Part shown: one piece after another, positions 9,338 to 17,427 of the stretch | How positions within the stretch are numbered: the first letter of the stretch is position 1 | Layout: every line of letters begins with the position of its first letter | Assembly: GCF_009733815.1 (NCBI RefSeq) | Contig: NZ_WNXY01000004.1 | Span: forward strand, 310,001 to 374,000 | Reading direction: 5' to 3' | DNA length: 64,000 nt | Source of the DNA: Pseudactinotalea suaedae | GTDB taxonomy: Bacteria; Actinomycetota; Actinomycetes; Actinomycetales; Beutenbergiaceae | Position numbers and translations under genes: made by a program | Notes under the pieces: generated by a model | Told to the model about the DNA's origin: nothing | Seen by the model: only the letters and a program-made list of their open reading frames with translations | Database searches by the model: none

Positions 9338-9349
9338 ATCGTATACGAT
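9338..9349. promoter_or_regulatory. GntR/FCD-type operator palindrome
   Basis: ATCGTATACGAT is a perfect 12-bp palindrome centred on GTATAC, the core seen in many operators of FCD-domain GntR regulators. It lies 28 nt before the ATG of the FAH-RraA gene and contains a possible -10 box (TACGAT, 9344-9349). Binding would therefore block that promoter. The likely ligand protein is the GntR regulator encoded two genes downstream. Confidence 0.6.
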
Positions 9350-9376
9350 CGTGGTCACGCAAGAGCGAGGGAGCTC

Positions 9377-10861
9377 ATGACGATCGATCCAGCAGAGCGC
9401 TTCGCCGCGCTCGGTCGCCGCCCGGGCAAGGTCGTGGCGGTGCACCTGTCCTACGCCTCGCGCGCCGAGCAGCGCGGCCGCCGGCCCGCCCACCTCTCGT
9501 ACTTCCTCAAGCCCTCCAGCTCGGTGGCTGCCTCCGGAGGTGTGGTCGAGCGGCCGGCCGGCACGGAGCTGCTCGCCTTCGAGGGCGAGATCGCGCTCGT
9601 GATCGGGACCGAGGCCCGCCGCGTCCCGCTCGCGCGGGCCTGGCACCACGTCGGCTGGGTCACCGCGGCCAACGACCTCGGCGTCTACGACCTGCGTGCG
9701 AACGACAAGGGCTCCAACCTGCGCTCCAAGGGCGGCGACGGGTACACCCCGATCGGCCCGGCGCTGCTGGATGCCGCCTCGCTCGACCCCGCCGCGCTGC
9801 GCGTGCGCACCTGGGTCAACGGCGAGCTCGCCCAGGAGGACACCTCGGCGGGTCTGATCTTCCCGCTCGCGCAGATGGTCGCCGACCTGTCGCAGCACCT
9901 GACGCTCGAGGTCGGCGACGTCATCCTGACCGGCACCCCGTCGGGCTCGAGCGTCATCGGCCCGGGCGACGTGGTCGAGATCGAGGTCGACGCCCCCACG
10001 GTCACCGGTGCCCCCAGCACCGGGAGGCTGGTCACGACCGTCACGCAGGGCGATGTGCCGTTCGACGCCGCGCTGGGATCTCTGCCGGCGATCGACGACC
10101 AGCAGCGGGCGGAGGCCTGGGGCTCGCGCGAGGCGGCCGGTCTGGCGCCCGAGCGGAGCGGGCTCGACGCCGCACTGCTGGACAAGCTGCGCCGGGCGCC
10201 GACCGCCGGGCTGTCGGCCCAGCTCCGCAAACGGGGCCTGAACAACGTCGTGCTCGACGGCGTCGCCCCGCTGCGCGCGGGCGTCACGGTCGTCGGCGTG
10301 GCCAGGACCCTGAGGTTCGTGCCGAACCGGGAGGACCTGTTCGCCTCGCACGGCGGTGGCTACAACGCGCAGAAGCGCGTGTTCGACGCCGTCGAGCGCG
10401 GCGAGGTGATCGTGATCGAGGCACGGGGCGAGACCGGGTCCGGGACGCTCGGCGACATCCTGGCGCTACGGGCGAAGGCACGTGGGGCGGCCGGCGTGGT
10501 CACCGACGGCGGGGTCCGGGACGCCGCCGCGGTCGCCGACATCCTCCCGGTCTTCGCCGCCGGTCACCATCCTGCGGTGCTCGGGCGTCGGCACGTGCCG
10601 TGGGAGGCCGACGTCACGATCGCGTGCGGCGGCGCCACCGTGCAGCCGGGCGACATCATCGTGGGCGACGACGACGGCGTCATCGTGATCCCGCCCGGCC
10701 TCGCCGAGGAGGTGGCCGACGCCGCGCTGGCGCAGGAGGCCGAGGACGCCTGGATCGCCGCACGCGTCGCCGAGGGCCACCCGGTCGACGGGCTGTTCCC
10801 GATGTCGGCCACCTGGCGAGCCCGCTACGACGCCGACCGCGCCGGCGGGAGCCGGCCGTGA
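9377..10861 (+). CDS. FAH-family / RraA-family fusion (HpaG-like isomerase-decarboxylase)
   Basis: A 494-aa fusion. The N-terminal half (about 1-230) is fumarylacetoacetate-hydrolase-like, with metal-ligand segments LLAFEGEIALVIG and LRSKGGDGYTPIGP and the TGTPSGSSVIGPGDVV loop. The C-terminal half (about 275-485) is RraA/HMG-aldolase-like, with ARGAAGVVTDGGVRD and VQPGDIIVGDDDGVIVIPP. Enterobacterial HpaG joins two FAH domains to decarboxylate and isomerise 5-oxo-pent-3-ene-1,2,5-tricarboxylate; here RraA replaces one. RraA relatives include decarboxylases, so it may take over the decarboxylation (inference). The SD is GAGGGAG. The stop overlaps the regulator's GTG. Confidence 0.88.
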   Translation: MTIDPAERFAALGRRPGKVVAVHLSYASRAEQRGRRPAHLSYFLKPSSSVAASGGVVERPAGTELLAFEGEIALVIGTEARRVPLARAWHHVGWVTAANDLGVYDLRANDKGSNLRSKGGDGYTPIGPALLDAASLDPAALRVRTWVNGELAQEDTSAGLIFPLAQMVADLSQHLTLEVGDVILTGTPSGSSVIGPGDVVEIEVDAPTVTGAPSTGRLVTTVTQGDVPFDAALGSLPAIDDQQRAEAWGSREAAGLAPERSGLDAALLDKLRRAPTAGLSAQLRKRGLNNVVLDGVAPLRAGVTVVGVARTLRFVPNREDLFASHGGGYNAQKRVFDAVERGEVIVIEARGETGSGTLGDILALRAKARGAAGVVTDGGVRDAAAVADILPVFAAGHHPAVLGRRHVPWEADVTIACGGATVQPGDIIVGDDDGVIVIPPGLAEEVADAALAQEAEDAWIAARVAEGHPVDGLFPMSATWRARYDADRAGGSRP

Positions 10862-11559
10862 CCGACGTCGGAGCGCCGGCGACGCTCAGCAAGTCGCAGC
10901 AGGCCTACCACTGGCTCAAGGGGCAGATCGCGAACCAGCAGCTCACCCCCGGGCGCCGGCTGGTGCTCGGCTCGATCGCCGCCGAGCTCGGCATGAGCGT
11001 GGTCCCGGTGCGGGAGGCGATCCGCCAGCTCGAGGCCGAGGGGCTGGTGACGTACGAGCGCAACGTCGGCGCCCACGTGTCGATGGTCGACGAGAACCGG
11101 TACCGCGCGAGCATGCAGGCGCTCAGCCTCATCGAGGCCGCGGCCACCGCGATGGCGGCGCGCGAGCTCACCGCCGGCGACCTGCGCCGGGCACGCGAGG
11201 TCAACGAGCGCATGTACGCCCAGCTCGTCGACGCCGACCCCTTCGACCCGCACGCCTTCACCGCGCTCAACCAGCAGTTCCACGCGATCCTCTACCGCCG
11301 CTGCCCGAACGCTCGGCTGGTGGAGCTGGTCGAGGCCGAGTGGGCACGGCTGGGCAACATGCGGGACTCGATCTTCACGTTCGTGCCCGACCGCGCCGGC
11401 ACGTCGGTCGCCGAGCACGAGGAGATCCTCGGCCTCATCGAGCGCGGCGCGCCCATCGACGACATCGAGCAGCAGCTGCGCCTGCACCGGGCGGGCACCC
11501 TGCAAGCCTTCCTCAGCCGCACGCTGAGCGAGCACGCCACCGAAGGAGGCACGGCATGA
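10858..11559 (+). CDS. GntR-family regulator with FCD ligand domain
   Basis: A 233-aa regulator starting at a GTG that overlaps the previous stop (GTGA). The N-terminal winged helix contains GQIANQQLTPGRRLVLGSIA and VVPVREAIRQLEAEGLV, the conserved GntR recognition helix. The C-terminal FCD domain shows the Asp/His metal-ligand pattern: DPFDPHAFTALNQQFH, then EHEEILGLIERG and LRLHRAGTL. It lies inside the homoprotocatechuate operon, so it probably autoregulates the operon through the GTATAC palindrome at 9338. A pathway intermediate carboxylate is the expected inducer (inference). Confidence 0.92.
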   Translation: MTDVGAPATLSKSQQAYHWLKGQIANQQLTPGRRLVLGSIAAELGMSVVPVREAIRQLEAEGLVTYERNVGAHVSMVDENRYRASMQALSLIEAAATAMAARELTAGDLRRAREVNERMYAQLVDADPFDPHAFTALNQQFHAILYRRCPNARLVELVEAEWARLGNMRDSIFTFVPDRAGTSVAEHEEILGLIERGAPIDDIEQQLRLHRAGTLQAFLSRTLSEHATEGGTA

Positions 11560-13097
11560 GCACCACGAGCCACGACCCTGCCGGCAGCGGGTACGTCCCC
11601 GCCGACCTGCCCCGCAGGATCCAGCACTACATCGACGGCGAGCTCGTCGACTCGGCGGACGGCGCGAGCTTCGACGTGCTCGACCCGGTCAGCAACGCCA
11701 CCTACGTGCAGGCCGCGGCCGGCGGCAAGGCGGAGATCGATCGAGCGGTGGCGGCTGCGCGCAGGGCGTTCACCGAGGGACCGTGGCCGCGGCTGCTCCC
11801 GCGGGAGCGGTCCCGGGTCCTCCACCGGGTCGCCGACCTCGTGGAGTCTCGCGACGCCCGGCTCGCCGAGCTGGAGTCCTTCGACTCCGGGCTGCCGATC
11901 ACGCAGGCGCTGGGCCAGGCGCGGCGCGCGGCGGAGAACTTCCGGTTCTTCGCCGATCTCGTGGTGGCGCAGACGGACGACACCTTCAAGGTCCCGGGGC
12001 GGCAGATCAACTACGTCAACCGCAAGCCGATCGGCGTGGCCGGCCTGATCACCCCGTGGAACACCCCGTTCATGCTGGAGTCGTGGAAGCTCGGGCCGGC
12101 GCTGGCCACCGGCAACACGGTGGTGCTCAAGCCTGCGGAGTTCACGCCGCTGTCGGCGTCGCTGTGGGCCGAGATCTTCGAGGAGGCCGGGCTGCCGCGC
12201 GGGGTCTTCAACCTCGTCAACGGCCTGGGCGAGGAGGCGGGCGACGCGCTCGTGAAGCACCCCGACGTCCCGCTGATCTCCTTCACGGGCGAGAGCAGCA
12301 CCGGGCAGCTCATCTTCGCCAACGCGGCGCCCTACCTGAAGGGTCTGTCGATGGAGCTGGGCGGCAAGAGCCCGGCGATCGTCTTCGCGGACGCCGACCT
12401 CGACGCCGCTGTGGACGCCACGATCTTCGGGGTGTTCTCGCTCAACGGCGAGCGCTGCACCGCCGGGTCCCGGATCCTCGTGCAGCGCGAGATCTACGAC
12501 GAGTTCGTCGCGAGGTACGCGACGCAGGCCGAGGCGGTCCGCGTCGGCTACCCGCACGACGCCGCCACCGAGGTGGGCGCGCTCGTGCACCCGGAGCACT
12601 ACGAGAAGGTGATGGCCTACATCCAGATCGGCAAGACCGAGGCGCGCCTGGTCGCCGGCGGCGGCCGGCCGCACGGTTTCGCGACCGGCAACTTCGTCGC
12701 ACCGACGGTGTTCGCGGACGTGCCGCCGACGGCCCGGATCTTCCAGGAGGAGATCTTCGGCCCCGTGGTGGCAATCACGCCGTTCGACACCGAGGCCGAG
12801 GCCCTCGAGCTCGCCAACGACACCCGGTACGGGCTGGCGGCGTACGTCTGGACCAACGACCTGAAGCGGGCGCACAACGTCGCGCAGGCCGTGGAGGCCG
12901 GGATGGTCTGGCTCAACAGCAACAACGTGCGCGACCTGCGCACCCCGTTCGGCGGCGTCAAGGCCTCCGGCCTGGGCCACGAGGGCGGCTACCGCTCGAT
13001 CGACTTCTACACCGACCAGCAGGCCGTGCACATCACGCTCGGCCAGGTCCACAACCCGACGTTCGGCAAGGCTGCCGACGGCGACCGAGGACACTGA
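11556..13097 (+). CDS. hpaE: 5-carboxymethyl-2-hydroxymuconate semialdehyde dehydrogenase
   Basis: A 513-aa NAD-dependent aldehyde dehydrogenase that oxidises the ring-cleavage semialdehyde to 5-carboxymethyl-2-hydroxymuconate. Visible: the active-site glutamate in SMELGGKSPAIVF, the catalytic cysteine in SLNGERCTAGSRIL, and EEIFGPVVAITPFD. The C-terminal PFGGVKASGLGHEGG is very like known HpaE proteins. I chose the ATG at 11556, which overlaps the gntR stop and has an SD (GAAGGAGG) 6 nt before it; the longer frame upstream is only the antisense-free extension through gntR. The flanking ring-cleavage dioxygenase makes the substrate assignment firm. Confidence 0.93.
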   Translation: MSTTSHDPAGSGYVPADLPRRIQHYIDGELVDSADGASFDVLDPVSNATYVQAAAGGKAEIDRAVAAARRAFTEGPWPRLLPRERSRVLHRVADLVESRDARLAELESFDSGLPITQALGQARRAAENFRFFADLVVAQTDDTFKVPGRQINYVNRKPIGVAGLITPWNTPFMLESWKLGPALATGNTVVLKPAEFTPLSASLWAEIFEEAGLPRGVFNLVNGLGEEAGDALVKHPDVPLISFTGESSTGQLIFANAAPYLKGLSMELGGKSPAIVFADADLDAAVDATIFGVFSLNGERCTAGSRILVQREIYDEFVARYATQAEAVRVGYPHDAATEVGALVHPEHYEKVMAYIQIGKTEARLVAGGGRPHGFATGNFVAPTVFADVPPTARIFQEEIFGPVVAITPFDTEAEALELANDTRYGLAAYVWTNDLKRAHNVAQAVEAGMVWLNSNNVRDLRTPFGGVKASGLGHEGGYRSIDFYTDQQAVHITLGQVHNPTFGKAADGDRGH

Positions 13098-13098
13098 C

Positions 13099-14223
13099 AT
13101 GACGAGCCCCATCACACCCTCCTCCCCCGAGCCGGTGGTGACCCAGGACAGCCCGATCCGGACCGGCGCGAGCCTCCCGACGCCGTCGAGCCCTCCGCCC
13201 GACGTGCTCCGCTGCGCGTACATGGAGATCGTGGTGACCGACCTCGCGGCGTCGCGGGTCTTCTACGTCGACATCCTCGGGCTCGTGGTGACCGAGGAGG
13301 ACGAGACCGCGATCTACCTGCGCACGATGGAGGAGTTCATCCACCACAACCTGGTGCTGCGCCAGGGCCCCGTGGCCGCCGCCGCCGCCTTCAGCTACCG
13401 GGTGCGCTCACCCGCCGACCTGGACCGGGCGGTCGCCTTCTACACCGAGCTGGGGTGCCGGGTGGAGCGGCGCCCCGAGGGCTTCACGAACGGCGTCGGC
13501 GACGCCGTGCGCGTGCAGGACCCGCTGGGGTTCCCGTACGAGTTCTTCCACGAGGTGGAGCACGTGGAGCGCCTCGCCTGGCGCTACGACCTGTACACGC
13601 CGGGCACCCTGGTGCGGCTGGACCACTTCAACCAGGTGACGCCGGACGTGCCGCGCGCGGTCGCGTACATGGAGGATCTCGGGTTCCGGGTCACCGAGGA
13701 CATCCAGGACGCCGACGGCGTGGTCTACGCGGCGTGGATGCGGCGCAAGCCGACCGTGCACGACACCGCGATGACGGGCGGCGACGGCCCGCGCATGCAC
13801 CACGTGGCGTTCGCGACGCACGAGAAGCACAACATCCTGGCGATCTGCGACAAGCTCGGGGCCCTCCGGCGCTCCGAGCTGATCGAGCGCGGCCCCGGAA
13901 GGCACGGCGTCTCCAACGCCTTCTACCTGTACCTGCGCGACCCGGACGGGCACCGCGTGGAGATCTACACGCAGGACTACTACACGGGCGACCCGGACAA
14001 CCCGGTGGTCACGTGGGACGTGCACGACAACCAGCGGCGCGACTGGTGGGGCAACCCGGTGGTGCCGAGCTGGTACACCGAGGCCTCGCTGGTGCTCGAC
14101 CTCGACGGCAACCCGCAGCCGGTGTCCGCGCGCACCGACCGGTCCGAGATGGCGGTCACGATCGGTGCCGACGGCTTCTCCTACACGCGCAAGGGCGAGC
14201 AGAAGCTGGGCAACCAGCTGTGA
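13099..14223 (+). CDS. hpaD: 3,4-dihydroxyphenylacetate 2,3-dioxygenase (extradiol, VOC type)
   Basis: A 374-aa type I extradiol dioxygenase that opens the homoprotocatechuate ring. It resembles the Brevibacterium/Arthrobacter-type enzymes and not the enterobacterial LigB-type HpaD. Two VOC modules are visible. The metal ligands are His in VRLDHFNQVTPD, His in RMHHVAFATHEKHN and Glu in GHRVEIYTQDYYTG. The first 30 residues are Ser/Pro-rich and precede the conserved LRCAYMEIVVTDLAASRVFY. The gene starts 1 nt after hpaE and overlaps the next gene by 4 nt. Confidence 0.94.
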   Translation: MTSPITPSSPEPVVTQDSPIRTGASLPTPSSPPPDVLRCAYMEIVVTDLAASRVFYVDILGLVVTEEDETAIYLRTMEEFIHHNLVLRQGPVAAAAAFSYRVRSPADLDRAVAFYTELGCRVERRPEGFTNGVGDAVRVQDPLGFPYEFFHEVEHVERLAWRYDLYTPGTLVRLDHFNQVTPDVPRAVAYMEDLGFRVTEDIQDADGVVYAAWMRRKPTVHDTAMTGGDGPRMHHVAFATHEKHNILAICDKLGALRRSELIERGPGRHGVSNAFYLYLRDPDGHRVEIYTQDYYTGDPDNPVVTWDVHDNQRRDWWGNPVVPSWYTEASLVLDLDGNPQPVSARTDRSEMAVTIGADGFSYTRKGEQKLGNQL

Positions 14224-15014
14224 CCGGTGCGCTCTCGACCGAGGTGATCGCGGCGCTGGCCGACGAGCTCGCGGAGGCCGACCGCGCGCACACGGTGATC
14301 CCCCGGATCACCGCCCGCCACCCCGAGGCCACGATCGAGGACTCGTATGCGATCCAGCGCGTCTGGCGGGATCGGCAGGTCGCGGCGGGGCGCACGCTGG
14401 TGGGGCGCAAGATCGGGCTGACGTCCAGGGCGATGCAGGCGGCGACGGGCATCAGCGAGCCGGACTACGGCGTGATGTTCGACGACACCGTGCACCGTTC
14501 CGGGGTGGTCCTCGAGGTCGACGCCTTCTCCAACGTGCGGGTCGAGGTGGAGCTCGCGTTCCGGCTCGCCTCGCCGCTGGCAGGGCCGGACTGCACCCTC
14601 GAGCACGTGCTGGCCGCCACGGCGTCGGTGGTCCCCGCGCTCGAGGTGCTGAACTCCCACATCGAGCTCGAGGGGCGCACGATCGTCGACACCGTCGCGG
14701 ACAACGCCGCCTACGGTGCGATGGTGCTGGGCGAGACGGCCAAGCCTCCGGAGGACGTCGACCTGCGCTGGGTCGCGGCGCTGCTGGCGAAGAACGGCAC
14801 GATCGAGGAGACCGGGGTGGCGGCGGGCGTGCTCGGGCACCCGGCGACTGGGGTGGCGTGGCTGGCGAACAAGCTGCACCAGCACGGTGACCGGCTCGAG
14901 GCCGGCGAGATCATCCTGGCCGGCTCCTTCACCCGGCCGCTGTGGGTGTCGCGCGGCGACACCGTGACGTGCGACTACGGACCGATGGGAACGATCACAT
15001 GCAGCTTCCGATGA
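14220..15014 (+). CDS. hpaH: 2-oxo-hept-4-ene-1,7-dioate hydratase
   Basis: A 264-aa hydratase of the HpaH/MhpD family, adding water to 2-oxo-hept-4-ene-1,7-dioate. It uses a Mg2+-dependent FAH-like fold. Characteristic segments are IEDSYAIQRVWRDRQVAAG, RKIGLTSRAMQ, NVRVEVELAFRLA (metal ligands) and ITCSFR at the C-terminus. The start is a GTG at 14220 that overlaps the hpaD stop. The region in front of it belongs to hpaD in another frame. The gene overlaps the aldolase gene by 16 nt. Confidence 0.93.
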   Translation: MTGALSTEVIAALADELAEADRAHTVIPRITARHPEATIEDSYAIQRVWRDRQVAAGRTLVGRKIGLTSRAMQAATGISEPDYGVMFDDTVHRSGVVLEVDAFSNVRVEVELAFRLASPLAGPDCTLEHVLAATASVVPALEVLNSHIELEGRTIVDTVADNAAYGAMVLGETAKPPEDVDLRWVAALLAKNGTIEETGVAAGVLGHPATGVAWLANKLHQHGDRLEAGEIILAGSFTRPLWVSRGDTVTCDYGPMGTITCSFR

Positions 15015-15763
15015 CCTTCCGCGAGGCGATCGCCACCTCCGAGCGCCCCCTGATCGGGATGTGGTGCGGCTCGGCGAGCCCGCTGGTGGCGGAGATCTGT
15101 GCGGGCAGCGGGATGGACTGGCTGCTGATCGACGGCGAGCACGCGCCGAACGACCTGAGCACGATCATGGCCCAGCTGCATGCGGTCGCCGCCTACCCGG
15201 TGACGCCGGTGGTGCGGGTGCCGGTCAACGACGCAGCGATCATCAAGCAGGTCCTCGACCTCGGTGCGCAGAACCTCGTGGTGCCGATGGTCTCGACCGT
15301 CGAGGAGGCGCAGGCGGCCGCCGCCGCGGTGCGTTACCCGCCCGGTGGCGTCCGCGGGGTGGCAGCGGCGTTGGCGCGCTCGGGCCGGTGGGGCCGGGCC
15401 GAGAACTACCTGGCCGACGCCGACACCCACGTGTCCCTGATGGTCCAGGTCGAGACGATGGCCGGCGTCGAGGCCGCGGCGCAGATCGCCGCCGTCGACG
15501 GGGTCGACGGCGTCTACGTTGGCCCCTCGGACCTGGCTGCCTCGATGGGGCTGCTGGGTCAGCAGACCCATCCGGACGTCACGGCGGCGGTGCTGGCCAC
15601 GTTCGACGCCGTCCGCGGCCAGGGCAAGGCCGCCGGCGTGAACGCGTTCGACCCGACGGCGGCGCGGCGATACCTGGACGCCGGCGCCACCTTCATCACC
15701 GTGGGCGCCGACGTGACCCTGCTGGCGCGCGGCTCCGAGGACCTCGCCACCCGCTTCCGCTGA
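14999..15763 (+). CDS. hpaI: 4-hydroxy-2-oxoheptanedioate aldolase
   Basis: A 254-aa class II aldolase that cleaves 4-hydroxy-2-oxoheptanedioate to pyruvate and succinate semialdehyde. HpaI hallmarks are all present: WLLIDGEHAPND, VVPMVSTVEEAQAA, PPGGVRGVA, the metal-ligand glutamate in MVQVETMAGVEAA, and the ligand aspartate in VYVGPSDLAASMG. The start is the ATG within the hpaH 3' end. The same family includes 2-keto-3-deoxy-L-rhamnonate aldolase (RhmA). The enzyme could in principle also serve the rhamnonate genes further along, but its context argues for the hpa pathway. Confidence 0.94.
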   Translation: MQLPMTFREAIATSERPLIGMWCGSASPLVAEICAGSGMDWLLIDGEHAPNDLSTIMAQLHAVAAYPVTPVVRVPVNDAAIIKQVLDLGAQNLVVPMVSTVEEAQAAAAAVRYPPGGVRGVAAALARSGRWGRAENYLADADTHVSLMVQVETMAGVEAAAQIAAVDGVDGVYVGPSDLAASMGLLGQQTHPDVTAAVLATFDAVRGQGKAAGVNAFDPTAARRYLDAGATFITVGADVTLLARGSEDLATRFR

Positions 15764-15771
15764 CACCCCCA

Positions 15772-15883
15772 CCCCCGCTTTCAACGCACTTCCGACCACC
15801 CCCCGCTTTCAACGCACTTCCGACCAACCCCCGCTTTCAACGCACTTTCGACCAGCCCGCGGTTTCACCGCACATCCGACCAC
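15772..15883. repeat. Four head-to-tail 28-bp tandem repeats
   Basis: Units start at 15772, 15800, 15828 and 15856 with an exact 28-bp period. The first two differ only at the last base, the third adds one change, and the fourth is diverged. The core is GCTTTCAACGCACTTCCGAC. A partial fifth copy may follow at 15884. Just beyond, GTGCGGTGAAA (15911-15921) is the exact reverse complement of TTTCACCGCAC (15863-15873) in the fourth unit, so a hairpin can form. There are no spacers. The block fills the gap between hpaI and the SSADH gene. Confidence 0.9.
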
Positions 15884-15944
15884 CCCGATGTCACCGCCGT
15901 CCGGACGAAAGTGCGGTGAAATCGTCTGAACGGGAGGACGAGAC

Positions 15945-17417
15945 ATGACGACATCCGACGAGGCTGACCTGCTGGCACGTGTGCCTGACGGCGTGTTCAT
16001 CGGGGGCCGGTGGCGGGCCGCGGAGAACGGCCGCACGTTGCAGGTGACCGATCCCGCGACCGGTGAGGTCATCAAGGAGGTGGCCGACGCCTCGGCGGCG
16101 GACGGCGCCGCCGCGATGGACGCCGCCTGCGCAGCCTTCCCAAGCTGGTCCCGGACGCCGGCGCGCGAGCGCGCCGAGCTGCTGCGCCGGGCCTTCGACC
16201 TCGTGCAGGAGCGTGCCGAGGACCTGGCGCTGCTGATGACGCTGGAGATGGGCAAGCCGCTGGCCGAGTCGCGGGGCGAGGTGACGTACGGCGGCGAGTT
16301 CCTGCGCTGGTTCAGCGAGGAGGCGGTGCGGGTCCAGGGCCGGTACGGCGTCAACCCCGAGGGCTCCGGCCGGATGATCGTGACCAAGCACCCGGTGGGG
16401 CCGTGCTACCTGATCACGCCCTGGAACTTCCCGCTGGCGATGGCGACGCGCAAGATCGCACCGGCGCTCGCGGCCGGCTGCACCGTGGTGGTCAAGCCGG
16501 CGGCGCTGACGCCGCTCACGACGAGCTTCTTCACCCAGATCCTCGTGGACGCCGGGCTGCCCGACGGCGTCGTCAACGTGATCACCACTTCGGAGTCCGG
16601 TCCCGTGTCGGAGCCGATCATCGCCGACCGGCGGCTGCGGAAGCTCTCCTTCACGGGCTCGACGGCGGTCGGCCAGCAGCTGCTGAAGCAGGCGGCACCC
16701 GGGGTGCTGCGCACGTCGATGGAGCTGGGCGGCAACGCGCCCTTCGTCGTGTTCGAGGACGCCGACCTCGACAAGGCGGTCGACGGCGCGATGCTGGCGA
16801 AGTTCCGCAACATCGGGCAGGCCTGCACCGCCGCCAACCGCTTCATCGTGCACCGTGACGTGGCCGAGGAGTTCACGCGCCGGGTGACCGAGCGCGTGCA
16901 GTCCTTCACCACCGGCCGCGGCACCGAGGACGGCGTCACGATCGGACCGCTCATCGACGACCGTGCGGTCGACAAGGCCGACGCGCTGGTGAGCGACGCC
17001 GTCGAGCGCGGCGCCGAGGTCCGCACGGGCGCACGCACGGTCGACGGCCCAGGCTCGTTCTACGAGGCCACCGTGCTGAGCGACGTGCAACCGGGCAGCG
17101 ACATCCTGCGCGAGGAGATCTTCGGCCCGGTGCTTGCGATCGTGAGCTTCGCGGACGAGGACGAGGCGGTGCGGATCGCCAACGACACCGAGTTCGGGCT
17201 GGTGTCGTACGTGTTCACGCGCGACCTGGCGCGCGGCCAGCGGATGATCGACCGGCTGGAGACCGGGATGATGGGTCTCAACGTGGGCGTGGTCTCCAAC
17301 GCGGCCGCGCCGTTCGGCGGCTGGAAGCTGTCCGGCATCGGCCGCGAGGGCGGCTTCGAGGGGATCGGGGAGTACCTCGAGACCAAGTACACGCTGACGC
17401 CGGACCCGTTCGGGTAG
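15945..17417 (+). CDS. Succinate-semialdehyde dehydrogenase (NAD(P)+)
   Basis: A 490-aa aldehyde dehydrogenase of the GabD/SSADH group, which would convert the succinate semialdehyde released by HpaI into succinate for the TCA cycle. The general-base glutamate is in MELGGNAPFVVFEDADLD, the catalytic cysteine in FRNIGQACTAANRF, and PFGGWKLSGIGREGG is near the C-terminus. The SD (GGGAGGACG) sits 5-8 nt before the ATG. A repeat-filled 181-nt gap separates it from hpaI, so it may be read through or have its own promoter. Exact substrate is inferred from position. Confidence 0.88.
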   Translation: MTTSDEADLLARVPDGVFIGGRWRAAENGRTLQVTDPATGEVIKEVADASAADGAAAMDAACAAFPSWSRTPARERAELLRRAFDLVQERAEDLALLMTLEMGKPLAESRGEVTYGGEFLRWFSEEAVRVQGRYGVNPEGSGRMIVTKHPVGPCYLITPWNFPLAMATRKIAPALAAGCTVVVKPAALTPLTTSFFTQILVDAGLPDGVVNVITTSESGPVSEPIIADRRLRKLSFTGSTAVGQQLLKQAAPGVLRTSMELGGNAPFVVFEDADLDKAVDGAMLAKFRNIGQACTAANRFIVHRDVAEEFTRRVTERVQSFTTGRGTEDGVTIGPLIDDRAVDKADALVSDAVERGAEVRTGARTVDGPGSFYEATVLSDVQPGSDILREEIFGPVLAIVSFADEDEAVRIANDTEFGLVSYVFTRDLARGQRMIDRLETGMMGLNVGVVSNAAAPFGGWKLSGIGREGGFEGIGEYLETKYTLTPDPFG

Positions 17418-17427
17418 CCCGGGACGC

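Noticed and set aside
11292-13223. Long minus-strand open frame opposite hpaE
   Set aside because: It is antisense to an unmistakable aldehyde dehydrogenase. Its Arg/His/Val-rich product is a codon-bias shadow.
15772-15883. CRISPR array
   Set aside because: The 28-bp units are directly adjacent with no spacers, and no cas genes are near.
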